A stretch of 64,000 bases of DNA from Neodontobutis hainanensis (GCA_024349245.1 JALDNG010000015.1:15190001-15254000); one strand, 5' to 3'. Positions 29,379 through 61,614 are shown, counted from the stretch's first letter. Program-made: numbers and translations. The notes: generated from the sequence alone by a model not told the origin.

Positions 29379-31448
29379 TTGCAATTGACACAGACAAAGA
29401 TGACTTGAAGAGAAATGAAGACTAGAAACACTAAGTGATGCCTGAAATAGTTTCAAATGTTTTTATTACAGAAGTATTTTTGCACATATGATTTTGGTCA
29501 GACACAAAATGGTTGCTCAGGAATAAAACATTGCATTTTACATAATTTAGCCCTTTCCTTCCGTTTCCCTTTTCTGTTTCTCTAAGTGCCTCTGTCTCCC
29601 ACTCCCTCCTTCCACCTTCCAGCCTCTCAGCCTCCCACAGGTCAGCAATGCTTTGGCCCTCTCCTGCGTATTTAAAGTAATTGCTCATGGCAGTCAAGGT
29701 GTCTGCGTAAGGGCCTGTCATAAGCAATCCACCGGCATGAGTGGGGGGCTTGTGCATGAACCTAATCCAGTCAGTGAAGCCAAATGAACAAATGGAAGGG
29801 GGGTTAAGAGCTTTTCATTAGTAAGTTGTGAAAATATGGACCACATTTAACATTTTTTTTAAAGAAAGGAACCAAGCTATTTTCCAAGTTTTTTTGTAGC
29901 TATATTACACAGGTTGTTTATTTCACCTTTCTTCATTCAAATTAAACATTTTTAAGAGAGAAAATTGATCTCAGCAAAATTTTACGAGGTTTATTTATCT
30001 GTGATGCAACTAGATGTCGTACAGCTTAAAAAACACTGAGGCAGAACAGGAACTTAGGGGCCGAGACCCATAGTCGACCCTCTCCGGGGCATGGCGACTT
30101 TGTTCAGACGCTGCAATAAGAACTGGAGCCCCGGCCCCTTTAGCCAGACTCAAGAGGAGACGACTTAAGGTCCTAAGTGTTTGGGAAACAGGCCCATCAA
30201 TGTCAAAGCCTTTTATTGCTTTGGTTCCCTATTGCTTTACCCTGCTTGGGGGTTTGTATGAATCTACTTCCTGCAAAGCTAGTAGTATTGGCTCATCTTT
30301 CATCAGTCATAACTCAGGCAATTAAGTAAGCACACAAGAGGAATGACCACAGATTTAAAGAGAAGGGGTCAAGGGTTGTTTAAAGTGGGCAATGAGTCAT
30401 GAAGATTTGTTTTTTCTTATTACCGAGGAAAGGGTTAATACCCTTCTGTGCTTGCATCACCAAAGGCTCTAAAAGCATTTTTACCAAATATCTTTTTGCT
30501 TCAGGCTTTAAACTTATGAGTGAGAAAATAATTTCAGTTTTATTTTCAGAAAAGTTTATTTAAAGAGCCTGCTAAGTTGTTACTCACAATATGGTCTCCA
30601 AAAATCATTAAAATAATTGTTTGATATTTGTTTTGACGGTTTCTTGACACAAAACTGTAAAAATAACCTCTGCACCTGGTTTGACACATACTCCATAATG
30701 TAGCTGAGAGCGACAGGGCACTCTACAATCCCATGAGAACACTTATCTTAATGAACACTAATTTACATCAGAACCTAAATATTTATAAGATATTTATAAA
30801 GATCATTAGTATTTAGTGGGGCTTTATATTCAAAAGTAACAGTGGAAGTATGACATTGAATAAGTGTATGAACTGAAAATACTTATTATACAGACTTGGC
30901 TTAACCTTTAGGAATACTGTAGTGTTTCTAAAATGTAAATATCAACATTGGAAAAAGATCTTAAGTGTGATCTGTTAAGTATAGAAGCTCCTTAATAGTT
31001 AGTTTTTGTGACCTGCCAAGAAAATGAACCCTTTTACGTTCAACTCTCAATGGCCATTAGTTTCAAATGTTAAAAACTGTTTCCGTGTTCTTGGTCTCAC
31101 TTGGACTCACTGAGGCCTGAAATACTTCACCTAAAGCAAAGGGCTAGCTATTTGAATCACTTCTCTGAAAATCTATTTGGTTGTTGGTGTCTAATTTTGT
31201 AATAGATTCTACTATTTATTTAACCTCTGTAGTCAGTACAGTCCTCAAAATGCAATGTTAAGAACTTGAGGTCAAAGTCTAGGCAGTAAATTAGGACAGA
31301 GAGTGACATCAAGCTGCATGTGTTCAGGCCGATAGTGGGAGTGATGGTGCTTGTCATTGAGCCTGTCCTGAGTCCAACGAGTCTAAATGCCGCAGGAGGG
31401 ATCTGTGCTCCTGTGTACTACAATATCCTGTTTGGACTCAAGCTTGGA

Positions 31449-31459
31449 CCCCCCCCCCC

Positions 31460-31490
<31 letters not shown>
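31449..31490. repeat. C-run plus (CA)n microsatellite
   Basis: A run of about 14 cytosines followed directly by about 14 CA units. Intronic and probably length-polymorphic. Confidence 0.97.
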
Positions 31491-31493
<3 letters not shown>

Positions 31494-33879
31494 AATACAT
31501 CACACTCACGCCCCCAGAAAAAAAGAATGTTTTCATTACCTTTCTGCACATGCTTCACTGCTGCAGGGTCCTATAGCTTTTATTTGGGAGTATAGATGTC
31601 TGTTGTAACACAACATTAAAAACCCTAACAATGAAGTAAAGTGCTTTGTGTATAAAAGCATTTCTAAACTACACACATAAATGCAAACATAAGAAATGAG
31701 TTCATGGGATAGGGACCAGCCCTCTCATTTACTCATCCATTCATTTGGTCTGCTTACAATCAAAACAATGGAGCGGTTCGACACACATGGAGGAGTTCTG
31801 CTTCCCGTAAGCTGCCGATAAAAATTACAAGAAAAAAGATCTGTCTGGCCGAAAGGCAGTACTGCTTCCAGGACAAGCGTGGAAGAGACGAGCACAGATA
31901 GAGAGAGGAGGGTGACTTGACCTACACCAACAAAAATGCTGCAGATGCTTGAGTGACACAACAAATGGAAATAACAAATCTAGAGATACTTACATTGTCA
32001 CCACAGTTGGCTTTTAATCAGGCCTTTACACTTGAGCCAAAATAGCTGTGTTTTCAAAGATAAAGAGGCTGTTCCCAATCTTTATCTTGAACCAAAGTGT
32101 TATCAAGTGTTTTGGAACTAAGGCACCACAGCTATTGTTCACAGCTAGACCAAAGCAGAATATCTGATAGTAAAACATTAAACACCAGTGGACCACAAAA
32201 AGGCAAACATGCTTTTAGGCTTTTAGAGGGGGGAAAGTGGGGTTCAGTCAATTATTGCAAATGTCTTGCTCCATATTTTCTTCCTGTCTTGGTGCAGAAT
32301 GGAAAAATGTGGCCATAATAATGAGTTACAGGCAGAGGTTTACAAGGAAAGTAGTGGCAATAGAGGCAGTGGTGTTGATGGCCTTGGTTATGGGCAGAGC
32401 CATATGTAAGCACCCAACTCGTCAAAAGACATTTTCACTTTAGCTCAAACCTACACTTACTATTTCCTCTTGACCCTCTGAAAAATACAACACCATACAA
32501 TTATTAAATCTGTGCAAAGGAGCTGTGTAAGTGTCAATGTCAGAAAATAGAATGAGTGGAGGCTGTAATGCCAGAGCACAGCCTGCTGGTCAGAGACAGG
32601 CATTAACTTCATTAAGTTTTTGAGCGCCCCTCCTCCACTCCCATGACCTCTGCTGACTTTACAATTCTCTTTTTTGACACAATATGCATTTTCAATTTTT
32701 TTAAACCAACACTATGTAACTATCCAAAATACTATAAATTATTCTATAGGTTTCAGCACCAAAATTGTTTCCACAGACACTTTCACTGACTTCCTTCGCA
32801 ACTTCTTTGACACACTTTGAAAGAAAAGGATCAAACAGAACAACAAAACAACAGCTGGAAAGAGTTTACAGCACGTACACACTCGGTATAAAGAGACCGT
32901 CATTTCAGCACTAGAAAAGACTTTAAAAGGGTTATATGTCTCATTTACAGGGTCTACATAGGGTCTACATGGGGTCTTTCATTCTGAACTGGTATCTGGA
33001 ACTGTAGCTCCTAAAAAAAAACACTGGCGAGCAGAAAAAGTGTGTCTGTGCGCGTGTACATCTCTGTGTGAGCAGTGGGTGTGTCCCTCTCACAGCTGAG
33101 GTTTACCTGTCCCTCTGCTTTGATTTACTACTGTTCCTTTACTCCCTGCTTTAAACCGTCTGGCTCCAGAGGCATTTAAGGTCCTGCCTGATAACCCAGC
33201 ACTGCCTCTTTATCTCCAGTAAATATATTACAAAGATCAGCACAGAAAGAGTTATTTTATCTTTGCTTTAATCCTTTGCATGACTTAAGAGTTTTTAGCA
33301 AGCTGCTGGAAGGCAAAAAACGCATACACATAACAGAGACATCATGGGCACATTATTGTGTGTCCAGCTAATTTTCAGTGTACACTCTGCAGGGTAGCTA
33401 CAGTTGTGTGGTGTTGGGACAGAGAACAGACAGTGAAAGGACACACAGAATGGTTTCAGAAAGGAAACAGGGACTACAGTTCACTACTAGGTTTTGATGA
33501 GGAAGTACTGATTCTTTCAAATGTAGCTGTCCTTTCAAGGAACTAACAACCACATCATTTTGCATTTGGATTTGTATAGTTTGTGACGTCAACTGTGGCC
33601 AGACTATTTTAAGATTAAGGCAAATTGTTGGGCTCTCTAAAGTCTCTATACGACTGTAAAAACTAAAGTGAAAATGTATATCTGATCAAAGGCTGCTGGA
33701 TTTGAAGAGCTCATTAGCGGCTGTTTTGTTATGGCAACTACAAATACAAACAACCCTTAAAAACACAGCGAATGTTTGCTCAAATATACTTCCAAAGTAC
33801 AAAAAACATCCCATCAGTTCGTTTCCATTTTGTGCGAAGTGCTACAGGTTGACATTAAGTCTGTCTTGTACAGCAGGTA

Positions 33880-34330
33880 TACGCCCTGGCCTTCCGCGTG
33901 TAAGAGGGGAGAAACCACAGGGCCCCACAGACGAGCTCCGTCAACGGGCCCTCTGTTCATCTACATTAGGCCGAACACAGACTTCTCTCATGGAGCCCGA
34001 CACCTGGCTGCAGATGGACACAACATCAGAGGCTGGGTGGTGGCAGCACTGGTCGCCACACCTGAATAAACCCCCCTGGCCCACATCTGAAAACCTGAGA
34101 GCACAAGAGCTGAAAGAGTTGAGCGCGAACGCAGCCAAGAGAGATGCAGAAGGCTACGGGACGGGCTGTACAAACAGGCCACTCAGGTGCCGCTGCGGAC
34201 CACTGTTTTCATTCACAGGGGCAAGAAAGAAACTGAGCCTTTTAGAGCAGGAGGAGGGCACGAAGAGGGACCAGAGGAGAAGATGAGAGCATATTTATAC
34301 AGGTGCTTTAAACAGGCTACTGGAAGAAGC
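33880..34330. other. CpG-rich, GC-rich block inside intron 11
   Basis: By eye about 16 CpG dinucleotides fall within 320 bp, against very few in the surrounding tens of kilobases. The longest intronic ORF not made of repeats (plus strand, 33,702-34,286, 194 codons) overlaps it, but its translation matches no family I know and overlapping frames are also open, as GC-rich DNA often allows. It could be a CpG island or alternative promoter, an old GC-rich mobile fragment, or a decayed retrocopy. Confidence 0.4.
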
Positions 34331-35744
34331 AGACGACACACCCTTAAAGACAGTACAGCATCTATACTGGCTCTGCGTAACCTCAGACTGAGCACTGGAA
34401 TACTCTTACACAACTTTTCTCTCTCTTCTAATGGGACCCTTCTAGTAATGAGCAATTTCTGCCGCTCAGTGTGGTTTTACTCAAGGGATCTTTCTATTTA
34501 TCATTGTTTTTTTAATTGCAGATAAAAATTATTATATTTCAAGTTTAAGTAATTTAAGGACTAGTATCTATGTTATGGTGTAACTAATGTCAATATAAAA
34601 CTTGGAAGTAAAAAAGCAAATCTTGCTTAAGGCTACTAAAATAGTTTAGAAACTGACTAAAACATTGAGTGATAAAGGAAATGGTAGACATGACAAAGTT
34701 CATTCATTAATTCATTCATTCTATTAAATGTAAATAATAGAGTCTAAATAAAAATAAAGCAAATGGAGGTTTAAAGATTTATATGACAAAATAGATTAAT
34801 GGTTGTAACTCTATGCTATCAGTACTACAGTACAGTGTATATGAGCGGCATACAGAGGCCACACAGACAAAAAGTCAATTTGTTCAGAGGTCTACACAAA
34901 AGGCGCCAGTTGCTGTGCAGACAGAGGCCCCTACTTGAAGGGGCCCAGCCATGATGCATGTGTCTTTGCTTGCAGTTCTCCCGTGGTGCTGCACTGGCTG
35001 TTCATTGTTTATCTGCAACGAGCTTCAAGAGGGGAACTAATTAAGCTGTGCCTGCAGGTGGCCCATGCAGGCCTTTACAGGTCTGAGTAGAGTTGAGATG
35101 AGAAGAAGGAAGAGAAAAAGGAAAAGGGGCTTCAAGCCAATACTTTCTACACAAGATGTTTTTAACAGAAAAAAGGAAGAGAACAAAGTCACAAAGATAG
35201 CACAATTATTGAGCATCGACTAAACAAGGCTCTGACACTGCCTGGTACCAAAACACAATCTATGAAAATCAAACTGAACAAAATTAGGCGTGACTGTTTG
35301 GACTTAAGTGTGTATATGTGCATTTGTGTTTTGGTTTGGACAAGATAATTGCATGCGTATACTGCATGCACCACTTCCTCTTCACAGCCAGAACTGACAG
35401 CACCCTGGTATCTTATTGACTAATCTCTTCAGGGGAAATATATAAAAAATAAAAAACTGTATTTATTGTGTATTCACATGGTCCAAAGCATCATGGGTAG
35501 AACTACGTAGATGTCCAGATAAAGATGACAAATGACAGTGCTGTCCTTGATGGCGTGACACAAAGGGCAAAACAAACCAGCTGTTATGGGAGTGGCTCTG
35601 GTCTAAACTTAAGCTGGGCTGCAACAGCTGACGTATGGCACAGCAGCCGGGCAAACTGAACAAATACACGCAGACTATCTTTGAAGATACATCCCATTCT
35701 CATATCAGGCTCTAACACATGTTGTCTTAAACTTTTAAACATAA

Positions 35745-35746
35745 AT

Positions 35747-35775
<29 letters not shown>
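35745..35775. repeat. (ATA)n microsatellite
   Basis: About ten AAT units in AT-rich intron 11. No other content. Confidence 0.9.
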
Positions 35776-35777
<2 letters not shown>

Positions 35778-36846
35778 TGGTAATAAAAAAACTACAAAAC
35801 TTTGGAGGAACACTAGGATTTAATAGTAATGTATATTTATAAATGAGCATGATCCTCTTGTTCTTTGGATTTGTTGTGTCCTACCGTTTTGGCTGACCTT
35901 CAAGAATGTCAAAAACATGGGTTTAGATTATTCATATTCTAAGTAAAAATCTGTTTTTCTCTGTGCGCCATTAAATTTAACACTAATCTTAAAAAAGTCA
36001 GTAGAGGTTTTTCTTTCAAGACAACTTTAAAAACTAGTTGCTAGATTTTTATAGTAAATACAATCAACTCTGTTCTGACAAGATTATTTTCTTCATTTTA
36101 TTGTTGAGGCACAAAAAGAAGAATGTCACTAAGAAGGGAAAGAGAAAAGGGGAGAGCTGAGCACAAAAGCCTGAGCCCAGCAGAGTGTATTTGGGAATGC
36201 ACACAAAAGCAAACAGCAAGATAAAGAGTAGTATAATATCTATTGGCAATGGCATATTATGTGTATAAAACGGTAGAAGGGTTTCTTGACAATAGAACTA
36301 TTTGTGCTGAACTGTGCCGCACTATGAAGAGTAGCTCTTATTTATCATTGAGATAAAAGTTATTTAGTGTTTGTAATCATTACGTGACTTATTTTTCTCT
36401 CAAGGTGAATTTAACTCATGAGGACTGTACTTAATCAACAAATAAAATACAGATAAAATAAAGATAAGATAGATGGTAAGGTTGACTACAGGGCAGGAAG
36501 CTTTCACAAACACAAATGCCATTAAAACTGAGCTAGGACTAGTTCTGGTGCAAGCTCTACAGCCAATTCAACTTATTTTATTTATATATTATATAAATAA
36601 AAGTTATATTTTATATAACTCTTTTATAACTCTAACCTGTTATGGTCTTGGACCTTGAGTGTTTCTTTAACCCTTAAGAGAGTTCAACAATACAACTTCA
36701 TTTACAGAGCAGCTAGAGGGGCTCTCCGGCCTGCCAAAAGGCCTGTGACAAGTAGAGACATCAGTATTATGAACCGCAGAATAAAGGTCAACACAGGTTG
36801 ATGGATGAGGGGAGGATGTGGCTGAATAAAGAGAGAATTGACTTAC

Positions 36847-55498
<18,652 letters not shown>

Positions 55499-57291
55499 TG
55501 TCCACTACCAGATGATCCAGCATAAAAGACCTGGGACGCCCACCTGACGTTCAAGTGGATGGGAGCAGCCCAACAGAAGACAACACCTGGCCAGGCATGG
55601 TTAGCTACCTGTGACAGACACGCACGCCCTAATCTTTACTGTCCACACGTCCATACCTGCAATGTAAGAAGTGATGTCAGCCATGAGATAGTATGACTTA
55701 AAGCAAGCTGTGCCCTCCACTCGCATGAACCCTGTTATTTTAGCATCTGTCTTGAGAAATACACAACCACGTCACTGAAAAACAAGAAGGCTGCACACCA
55801 ATCTCCTTTTACATGTACAGCTTAACAGAAATGTAATGTTTTAACCCTGGTCAAACTTGTATGTGTTGACCAGTTTACACAGCTGTATTTCTGACTGAGC
55901 AAGTAATAGGTCAGTGATAAATATGGCCACATGTATCTGCAGTCTCATCATTAGTCGGAAAAAAAGAGAGGATTATTTTTAGACTAGAAACACTTTATTT
56001 CAGAGAACTAATGCAAATGCTCTATTACACTGTGACCTGTCACCATAATAGAAGCATAGCAGGCGCGTAATATTCCCAGAGTTCAATCTTGCTTGAGTAA
56101 ATATGTATGTCAGCAACTGATCTGCATAAGTCTGTTTCTGTAAGCTCACACGGGATTTTCTACTCTACCATGTTGTATCCTTGATGGACTGAGAAAACTG
56201 TAAGGTTCCCATCCTGGAAAATGCACAACAACCTCATGTGTTACAGTCAATAACCTCTGTCACAAATTGATAAACAACACACAACACAGCAAAATAAAGT
56301 ATACTAAACAGAAAGACATTAACATCAACTATATGTTAATGACATATCAGACAAAGACTCCAAAAATACTATTACTAAAATACTATTTTTTTATTTTTAC
56401 TATTCAGATTTTTATGGTAATATTCACTGAGGACATGGTTAAAATTAATATGTGTTGGTAAATGTGTAATTTTATAATATAGCTATTATATCAATTTCCT
56501 GACAGTGAACTTAATGTTGTTGATATTCTGGCACAATGACAATAACATATTTTATTTCTATTATTTGTGCATCTATGTGTGCAAAATAACTGAAAATAAT
56601 TAAATAAATAACTGCATCAACCTTTGATTGACTGCATGTTTAAATCCAACGAGGGCTATTTTAAATGTTATGATAATTATAGTGAAGTGATGCTAAGTGG
56701 TGAGGTATCAACTTAAAGTCCAGTGACAGAGGATGTTACCTAAAAGGTTCGGAAAGATGTTCATGGGACTAGAGAGGTACTCTAATTAGAGGCAGCCTCC
56801 CCGGACCTTATCTGTCTTCGTCTATTGATAAACTGATGACAAGTGACATGCGCTGCTGTCTCGCTGTAGATAGAGTTTCCTACCTTTAAAACAACACAGC
56901 CATGACACGCACAATGAAATCTGTCAGACTTGGACAGGATAGGCCTAGGCCTACTACTCTACAGTTACAGACTATTGTGTGACTTTCCGATAAACTCAAC
57001 ACACCCACTTGCACGGGTCCAGTAAAGACAAATTACAAATAATGCGTAAATTACGCGTAGGTTTATGTAGATGTCGTCCAGAGGTCTCTTGCTACCATGT
57101 TCCCGCATTTAACCCAGTTGATTTGACATGTTTAGACAATCTGAAAACGTCTGTTTAAGCGACCTTAAGCGATATTCATTTTAACAGTAAGTTAATATTT
57201 GCACCATTTAACCACCCCTAAGGACATTGTGCTTACCTGAGAGTTTACAATTAAAACCAAAAAACACGATGTCAACAACGTCAAATCTTAC

Positions 57292-57530
57292 CTCTGAGCG
57301 TCAAAACTCGTCTTAAGTTGTTGATGAATAAAATGATTTCATATAAGCAGCCAGTTATTCCAGTTTCCAGTACCACAGTTAAAGAAAAATAAAAAAATAA
57401 AAAACACAACAGTAAGTGCAATGAAAAACAGAGTGCAAGTGTTTCATCCTCTGACGCTCGCGGAACTTGTCGCTTTGAAGTGCATCTCTGCTTGTGCATG
57501 CAGTGTTGCGTTCAAATACTGTCAGAAAAA
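57292..57530 (-). promoter_or_regulatory. possible noncoding first exon / promoter region of kcnq1
   Basis: On the minus strand this block has a relatively CpG-rich 5' half (GACGCTCGCGGAACTTGTCGC in plus sense, near 57,452) and ends CTCAGAG/GTAAGA, a strong donor at 57,291. A matching acceptor (CTTACATTGCAG) lies at 55,657, upstream of the kcnq1 start codon. A spliced 5'UTR is therefore possible. The ORF across the block (57,281-57,499) cannot join exon 2 in phase, so it is not an alternative coding first exon. The transcription start is inferred only. Confidence 0.35.
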
Positions 57531-57540
57531 AGTACCCATG

Positions 57541-58209
57541 TCTCCAGCTCAATAGGACAAACGGCTTATGATGAGTTGTAAGTTATATAGAGTTAATTTC
57601 AACAATACATTTTTCGATAAAAGATAAAAAAACATATGCACCTAAAGGTGAGGGACAAATAAGCACACTGTTTTACCTAATTAGCACCTTTAAAACCATT
57701 TCTCATGATTAAAAGAAAATTTATTTAAACCTGATACAATTTTACATTTACAGGTGTTTTTCGCAAGATAAATCGGCTATAACTTAAGATAACTTTAGAA
57801 CAAACCAACATTAGTGCACATAGAGGTGCAGGAGAATTTGTTACAGTGATTTTAAGTTTCATAGTCTTATAAAAAAAAATAAAGTTTTGTTTGTAAGTTT
57901 TAAGACAAAAGGTTCAACTTAAAGTGAAGAATGCCTTTTCTGGAACAGGATTTACACTATCATTATCTCAATATTGTCATTTTCAGTGCCCAGCTGTTCC
58001 AGGCCAAGATAGCAATACACCTATTTTATGTCTGAAGACAATAGGCACCTCAATATATCAAACCTAAATGGGTAGCCTAGTTTGTATGTAGCTGAAACTA
58101 ATGCCACGTTTTAAGTTAGAAAAAGGTGCAACAATAAATTGGTTTAATTTGTTGGAAAATCCCAGTACGACATAATGGGTTGTTACACTTTTCCTTCTTA
58201 AATTTTAAC
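57541..58209. other. intergenic, nothing recognised
   Basis: AT-rich sequence between the possible kcnq1 first exon and the hAT-like element. No ORF, RNA gene or repeat was identified. Confidence 0.7.
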
Positions 58210-58292
58210 CAGGGGTGCCCAAACCTTTTCCCTCGGAGGGCCAAACAGAAATGTGTAATGTGTATTTTTCTTGTAATTGAAAAAAATACTCT

Positions 58293-58306
58293 GATAAGGT
58301 AGCACC
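58293..58306. repeat. LINE target-site duplication, left copy
   Basis: GATAAGGTAGCACC directly precedes the LINE and recurs exactly at 61,643-61,656 after its (GGAT)n tail. Insertion split the hAT-like element at this site. Confidence 0.88.
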
Positions 58307-59190
58307 CCTCCTTGAACCGCCACCTTATCGTGGTGGAGGGGTTTGAGTGCCCGGATGATCCTAGGAGCTATGTTGTCGGGGGCTATATGCCCCTGGTAGG
58401 GTCTCCCAAGGCAAACAGGTCCTAGGTGACGGGCCAGACAAAGCGCGGTTCAGAACCCTTTATGGAAAGTTTAATATCGAGGACCGTTACGTCGCCCGGT
58501 ATGGCGCAACCGGGGCCCCACCCTGGAGCCAGGCCCGGGGTTGGGGCTCATATGCGAGCGCCTGGTGGCCGGGTCTTTCCCCACGGGCCCGGCCGGGCAC
58601 AGCCCGAAGAGCGGCGTGGGACCGACCTCCTGTGGGCCCACCACCTGCAGGAGGAACCGTAAGGGGCCGGTGCAATGTGGATTGGGTGGCAGTCGAAGGC
58701 AGGAGCCTCGACGGCCCAATCCCCGGACACAGAATCTGGCTCTAGGGACATGGAATGTCACCTCCTGGCGGGTAAGGAGCCTGAGCTTGTGCGGGAGGTT
58801 GAGAGATACCGACTAGAGATAGTCGGGCTCACCTCCACGCACAGCTTGGGCTCTGGAACCCAAATCCTCGAGAGAGGCTGGACTCTCCACTATTCTGGAG
58901 TTGCCTGCGGTGAGAGGCGGCGGGCTGGTGTGGGTTTGCTTATTGCCCCCGGCTCAGCCGCTATGTGTTGGAGTTCACCCGGTGAACGAGAGGGTCGCTT
59001 CCCTGCGCCTTCGGGTCGGGATAGGTCTCTCACTGTTGTTTGTGCTACGGGCCAAATGGCAGTGCAGAGTACCCGGCCTTCTTGGAGTCTCTGGGAGGGG
59101 TGCTGGAAAGTGCTCCAACCGGGACTCCATCGTCTACTGGGGACTTCAACGCTCACGTGGGTAGCGACAGTGACACCTGGAGGGGCGTGA

Positions 59191-59445
59191 TTGGGAGGAA
59201 CGGCCCCTGATCTGAACCCGAGTGGTGTTCTGTTATTGGACTTCTGTGCTAGCAACAGTTTGTCCATAACGAACACCATGTTCAAGCATAAGGGTGTCCA
59301 TCAGTGCACGTGGCACCAGGACACCCTAGGCCGGAGGTCGATGATCGACTTTGTAGTTGTCTCATCTGACCTCCGACCGTATGTCTTGGACACTCGGGTG
59401 AAGAGAGGGGCGGAGCTGTCAACTGATCACCACCTGGTGGTGAGT
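59191..59445 (+). pseudogene. LINE endonuclease C-terminal half
   Basis: An open frame giving GVLLLDFCASNSLSITNTMF through the DLRPYV and STDHH motifs, the DNase-I-like nicking domain used for target-primed reverse transcription. The N-terminal half is in other frames (58,541-59,190). Part of the inactive LINE. Confidence 0.8.
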
Positions 59446-60214
59446 TGGATCCGATGGCGGGGAGAAGGTCGGACAGACTTGGCAGACCCAAAGCGTACTG
59501 TGAGGGTCTGTTGGGAACGCTTGGCCGAGTCCCATGTCAGAGAGATCTTCAACTCCCACCTCCGACAGAGCTTCGACCAGATTCCGAGGAGACTGGAGAC
59601 ATTGAGTCCGAGTGGACCATGTTCTCCACCTCCATTGTCGACGCAGCCACTCGGCTGTGGCCGCAAAGTCTCCGGTGCCTGTCGTGGCGGCAATCCCGAA
59701 CCCGGTGGTGGACACCGGAAGTAAGGGAGGCCGTCAAGCTGAAGAAGGAGACCTATCGAGCCTGGTTGGCTTGTGGGACTCCTGAGGCAGCTGATAGGTA
59801 CCGGCAGGCCAAGCGAGCTGCAGCACGGGTGGTTGTGGAGGCAAAACTCGGGTCTGGGAGGAGTTCGTGAGGCCATGGAAAAGACTATCGGTCGGCCTCA
59901 AGAAATTCTGGCAAACCGTCCGGCGCCTCAGGAGGGGAAGCAGTGCCCTGCCAACACTGTTTACAGTGGAGGTGGGAATCTGCTGACCTCAACTGGGGAT
60001 ATTGTTGGACGGTGGAAGGAATACTCGAGGATCTCCTCAACCCCACCGCCACGTCTTCCACTGAGGAAGCAGAGGCCGAGGGCTCAGAGGTGGACTCGTC
60101 CATCACTCAGGCTGAAGTCACTGAGGTAGTTGGGAAGCTCCTCGGTGGCAAGGCACCGGGGGTGGATGAGGTACGCCCTGAGTACCTCAAGTCTCTGGAT
60201 GTTGTGGGGCTGTC

Positions 60215-61018
60215 TTGGCTGACACGCCTCTGCAACATCGCGTGGCGTTGGGGACAGTACCTCTGGACTGGCAGACCGGGGTGGTGGTCCCCCTTTTTAA
60301 GAAGGGGGACCGGAGGGTGTGTTCCAACTACAGAGGGATCACACTCCTCAGCCTCCCCGGGAAAGTCTATGCCAGGGTACTGGAGAGGAGAATGCGGCCG
60401 ATAGTCGAACCTCAGATCCAGGAGGAACAATGCGGTTTTCGTCCCGGTCGTGGAACACTGGACCAGCTCTATACCCTCTCCAGGGTGCTGGAGGGATTAT
60501 GGGAGTTTGCCCAACCAGTCCACATGTGCTTTGTGGATCTGGAGAAGGCATTCGACTGTGTCCTCGCGGTGCCCTGTGGGGGTGCTCTGGGAGTATGAAG
60601 TCCGGGGCCCTTTGCTAAGGGCTGTCCGGTCCCTGTACGACCGAGCAGGAGCTTGGTTCGCATTGCCGGCAGTAAGTCAGACCTGTTCCCGGTGAATGTT
60701 GGACTCCGGCAGGGCTGCCCTTTGTCACCGGTCCTGTTCATTATCTTTATGGACAGGATTTCTAGGCGCAGCCAGGGGCCGGAGGGAGTCTGGTTTGGGG
60801 ACCACAGGATTTCATCTCTGCTTTTTGCAGATGATGTTGTCCTGTTGGCTCCATCAAGCCAGGACCTTCAATGTTCACTGGGGCGGTTTGCAGCCGAGTG
60901 TGAAGCGGCTGGGATGAGGATCAGCACCTCCGAGTCTGAGACCATGGTTCTCAGTCGGAAAAGGGTGGCTTGCCCTCCAGGTTGGTGGAGAGCTCCTGCC
61001 TCAAGTGGAGGAGTTTAA
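60215..61018 (+). pseudogene. LINE reverse transcriptase, broken
   Basis: Fingers and palm blocks occupy one frame to about 60,560. The sequence after EKAFDC is shifted, and the catalytic FADD block resumes in another frame at 60,653-61,018. The second half carries GLRQGCPLSP and ISSLLFADDVVLLAP. It breaks again at about 60,970 before the C-terminal block. Confidence 0.85.
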
Positions 61019-61030
61019 GTATCTCGGGTA

Positions 61031-61609
61031 TTGTTCACGAGTGAGGGAAGGAAGGAGCGTGAGATCGACAGGCGGATCGGTGCAGCTTCTGCAGTAATGC
61101 GGTCGATGTACCGGTCTGTCGTGGTGAAGAAGGAGCTGAGCTGTAAGGCAAAGCTCTCGATTTACCAGTCGATCTACGTTCCTACTCTCACGTATGGTCA
61201 TGAGCTTTGGGTCATGACCGAAAGAACAAGATCCCGGATACAGGCGGCCGAAATGAGCTTTCTCCGCAGAGTGGCGGGGCGCTCCCTTAGAGATAGGGTG
61301 AGGAGCTCGGTCACTCGGGAGGAGCTCAAAGTAGAGCCGCTGCTCCTTCACATCGAGAGGAGCCAGCTGAGGTGGCTCGGGCATCTGTTTCGGATGCCTC
61401 CCGGACGCCTCCCTAGGGAGGTGTTCCGGGCATGTCCCACCGGGAGGAGACCTCGGGGAAGACCTAGGACACGCTGGAGGGACTATGTCTCTCGGCTGGC
61501 CTGGGAACGCCTCGGTATCCCCCCGGAAGAGCTGGAGGAAGTGTCTGGGGAGAGGGAAGTCTGGGCTTCTCTGCTTAGACTGCTGCCCCCGCGACCCGGC
61601 CCCGGATAA
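61031..61609 (+). pseudogene. LINE C-terminal region
   Basis: A single open frame of about 190 codons with EIDRRIGAASAVMRSMYRSV, YVPTLTYGHELWVMTERTR and a basic GRRPRGRPRTRWRDYV segment, ending PPRPGPG at a TAA. These phrases are typical of the region after the reverse transcriptase in fish LINE proteins. It ends about 30 bp before the (GGAT)n tail. Confidence 0.85.
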
Positions 61610-61614
61610 GCGGT

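Noticed and set aside
33702..34286. 194-codon plus ORF as a novel gene
   Set aside because: No known motif, other frames in the same block are also long, and no convincing promoter, splice or polyadenylation context. Reported only as a CpG-rich block.
57281..57499. 72-codon ORF as an alternative coding first exon of kcnq1
   Set aside because: Its end is phase 1 at the GTAAGA donor, whereas exon 2 needs phase 2. More likely untranslated.
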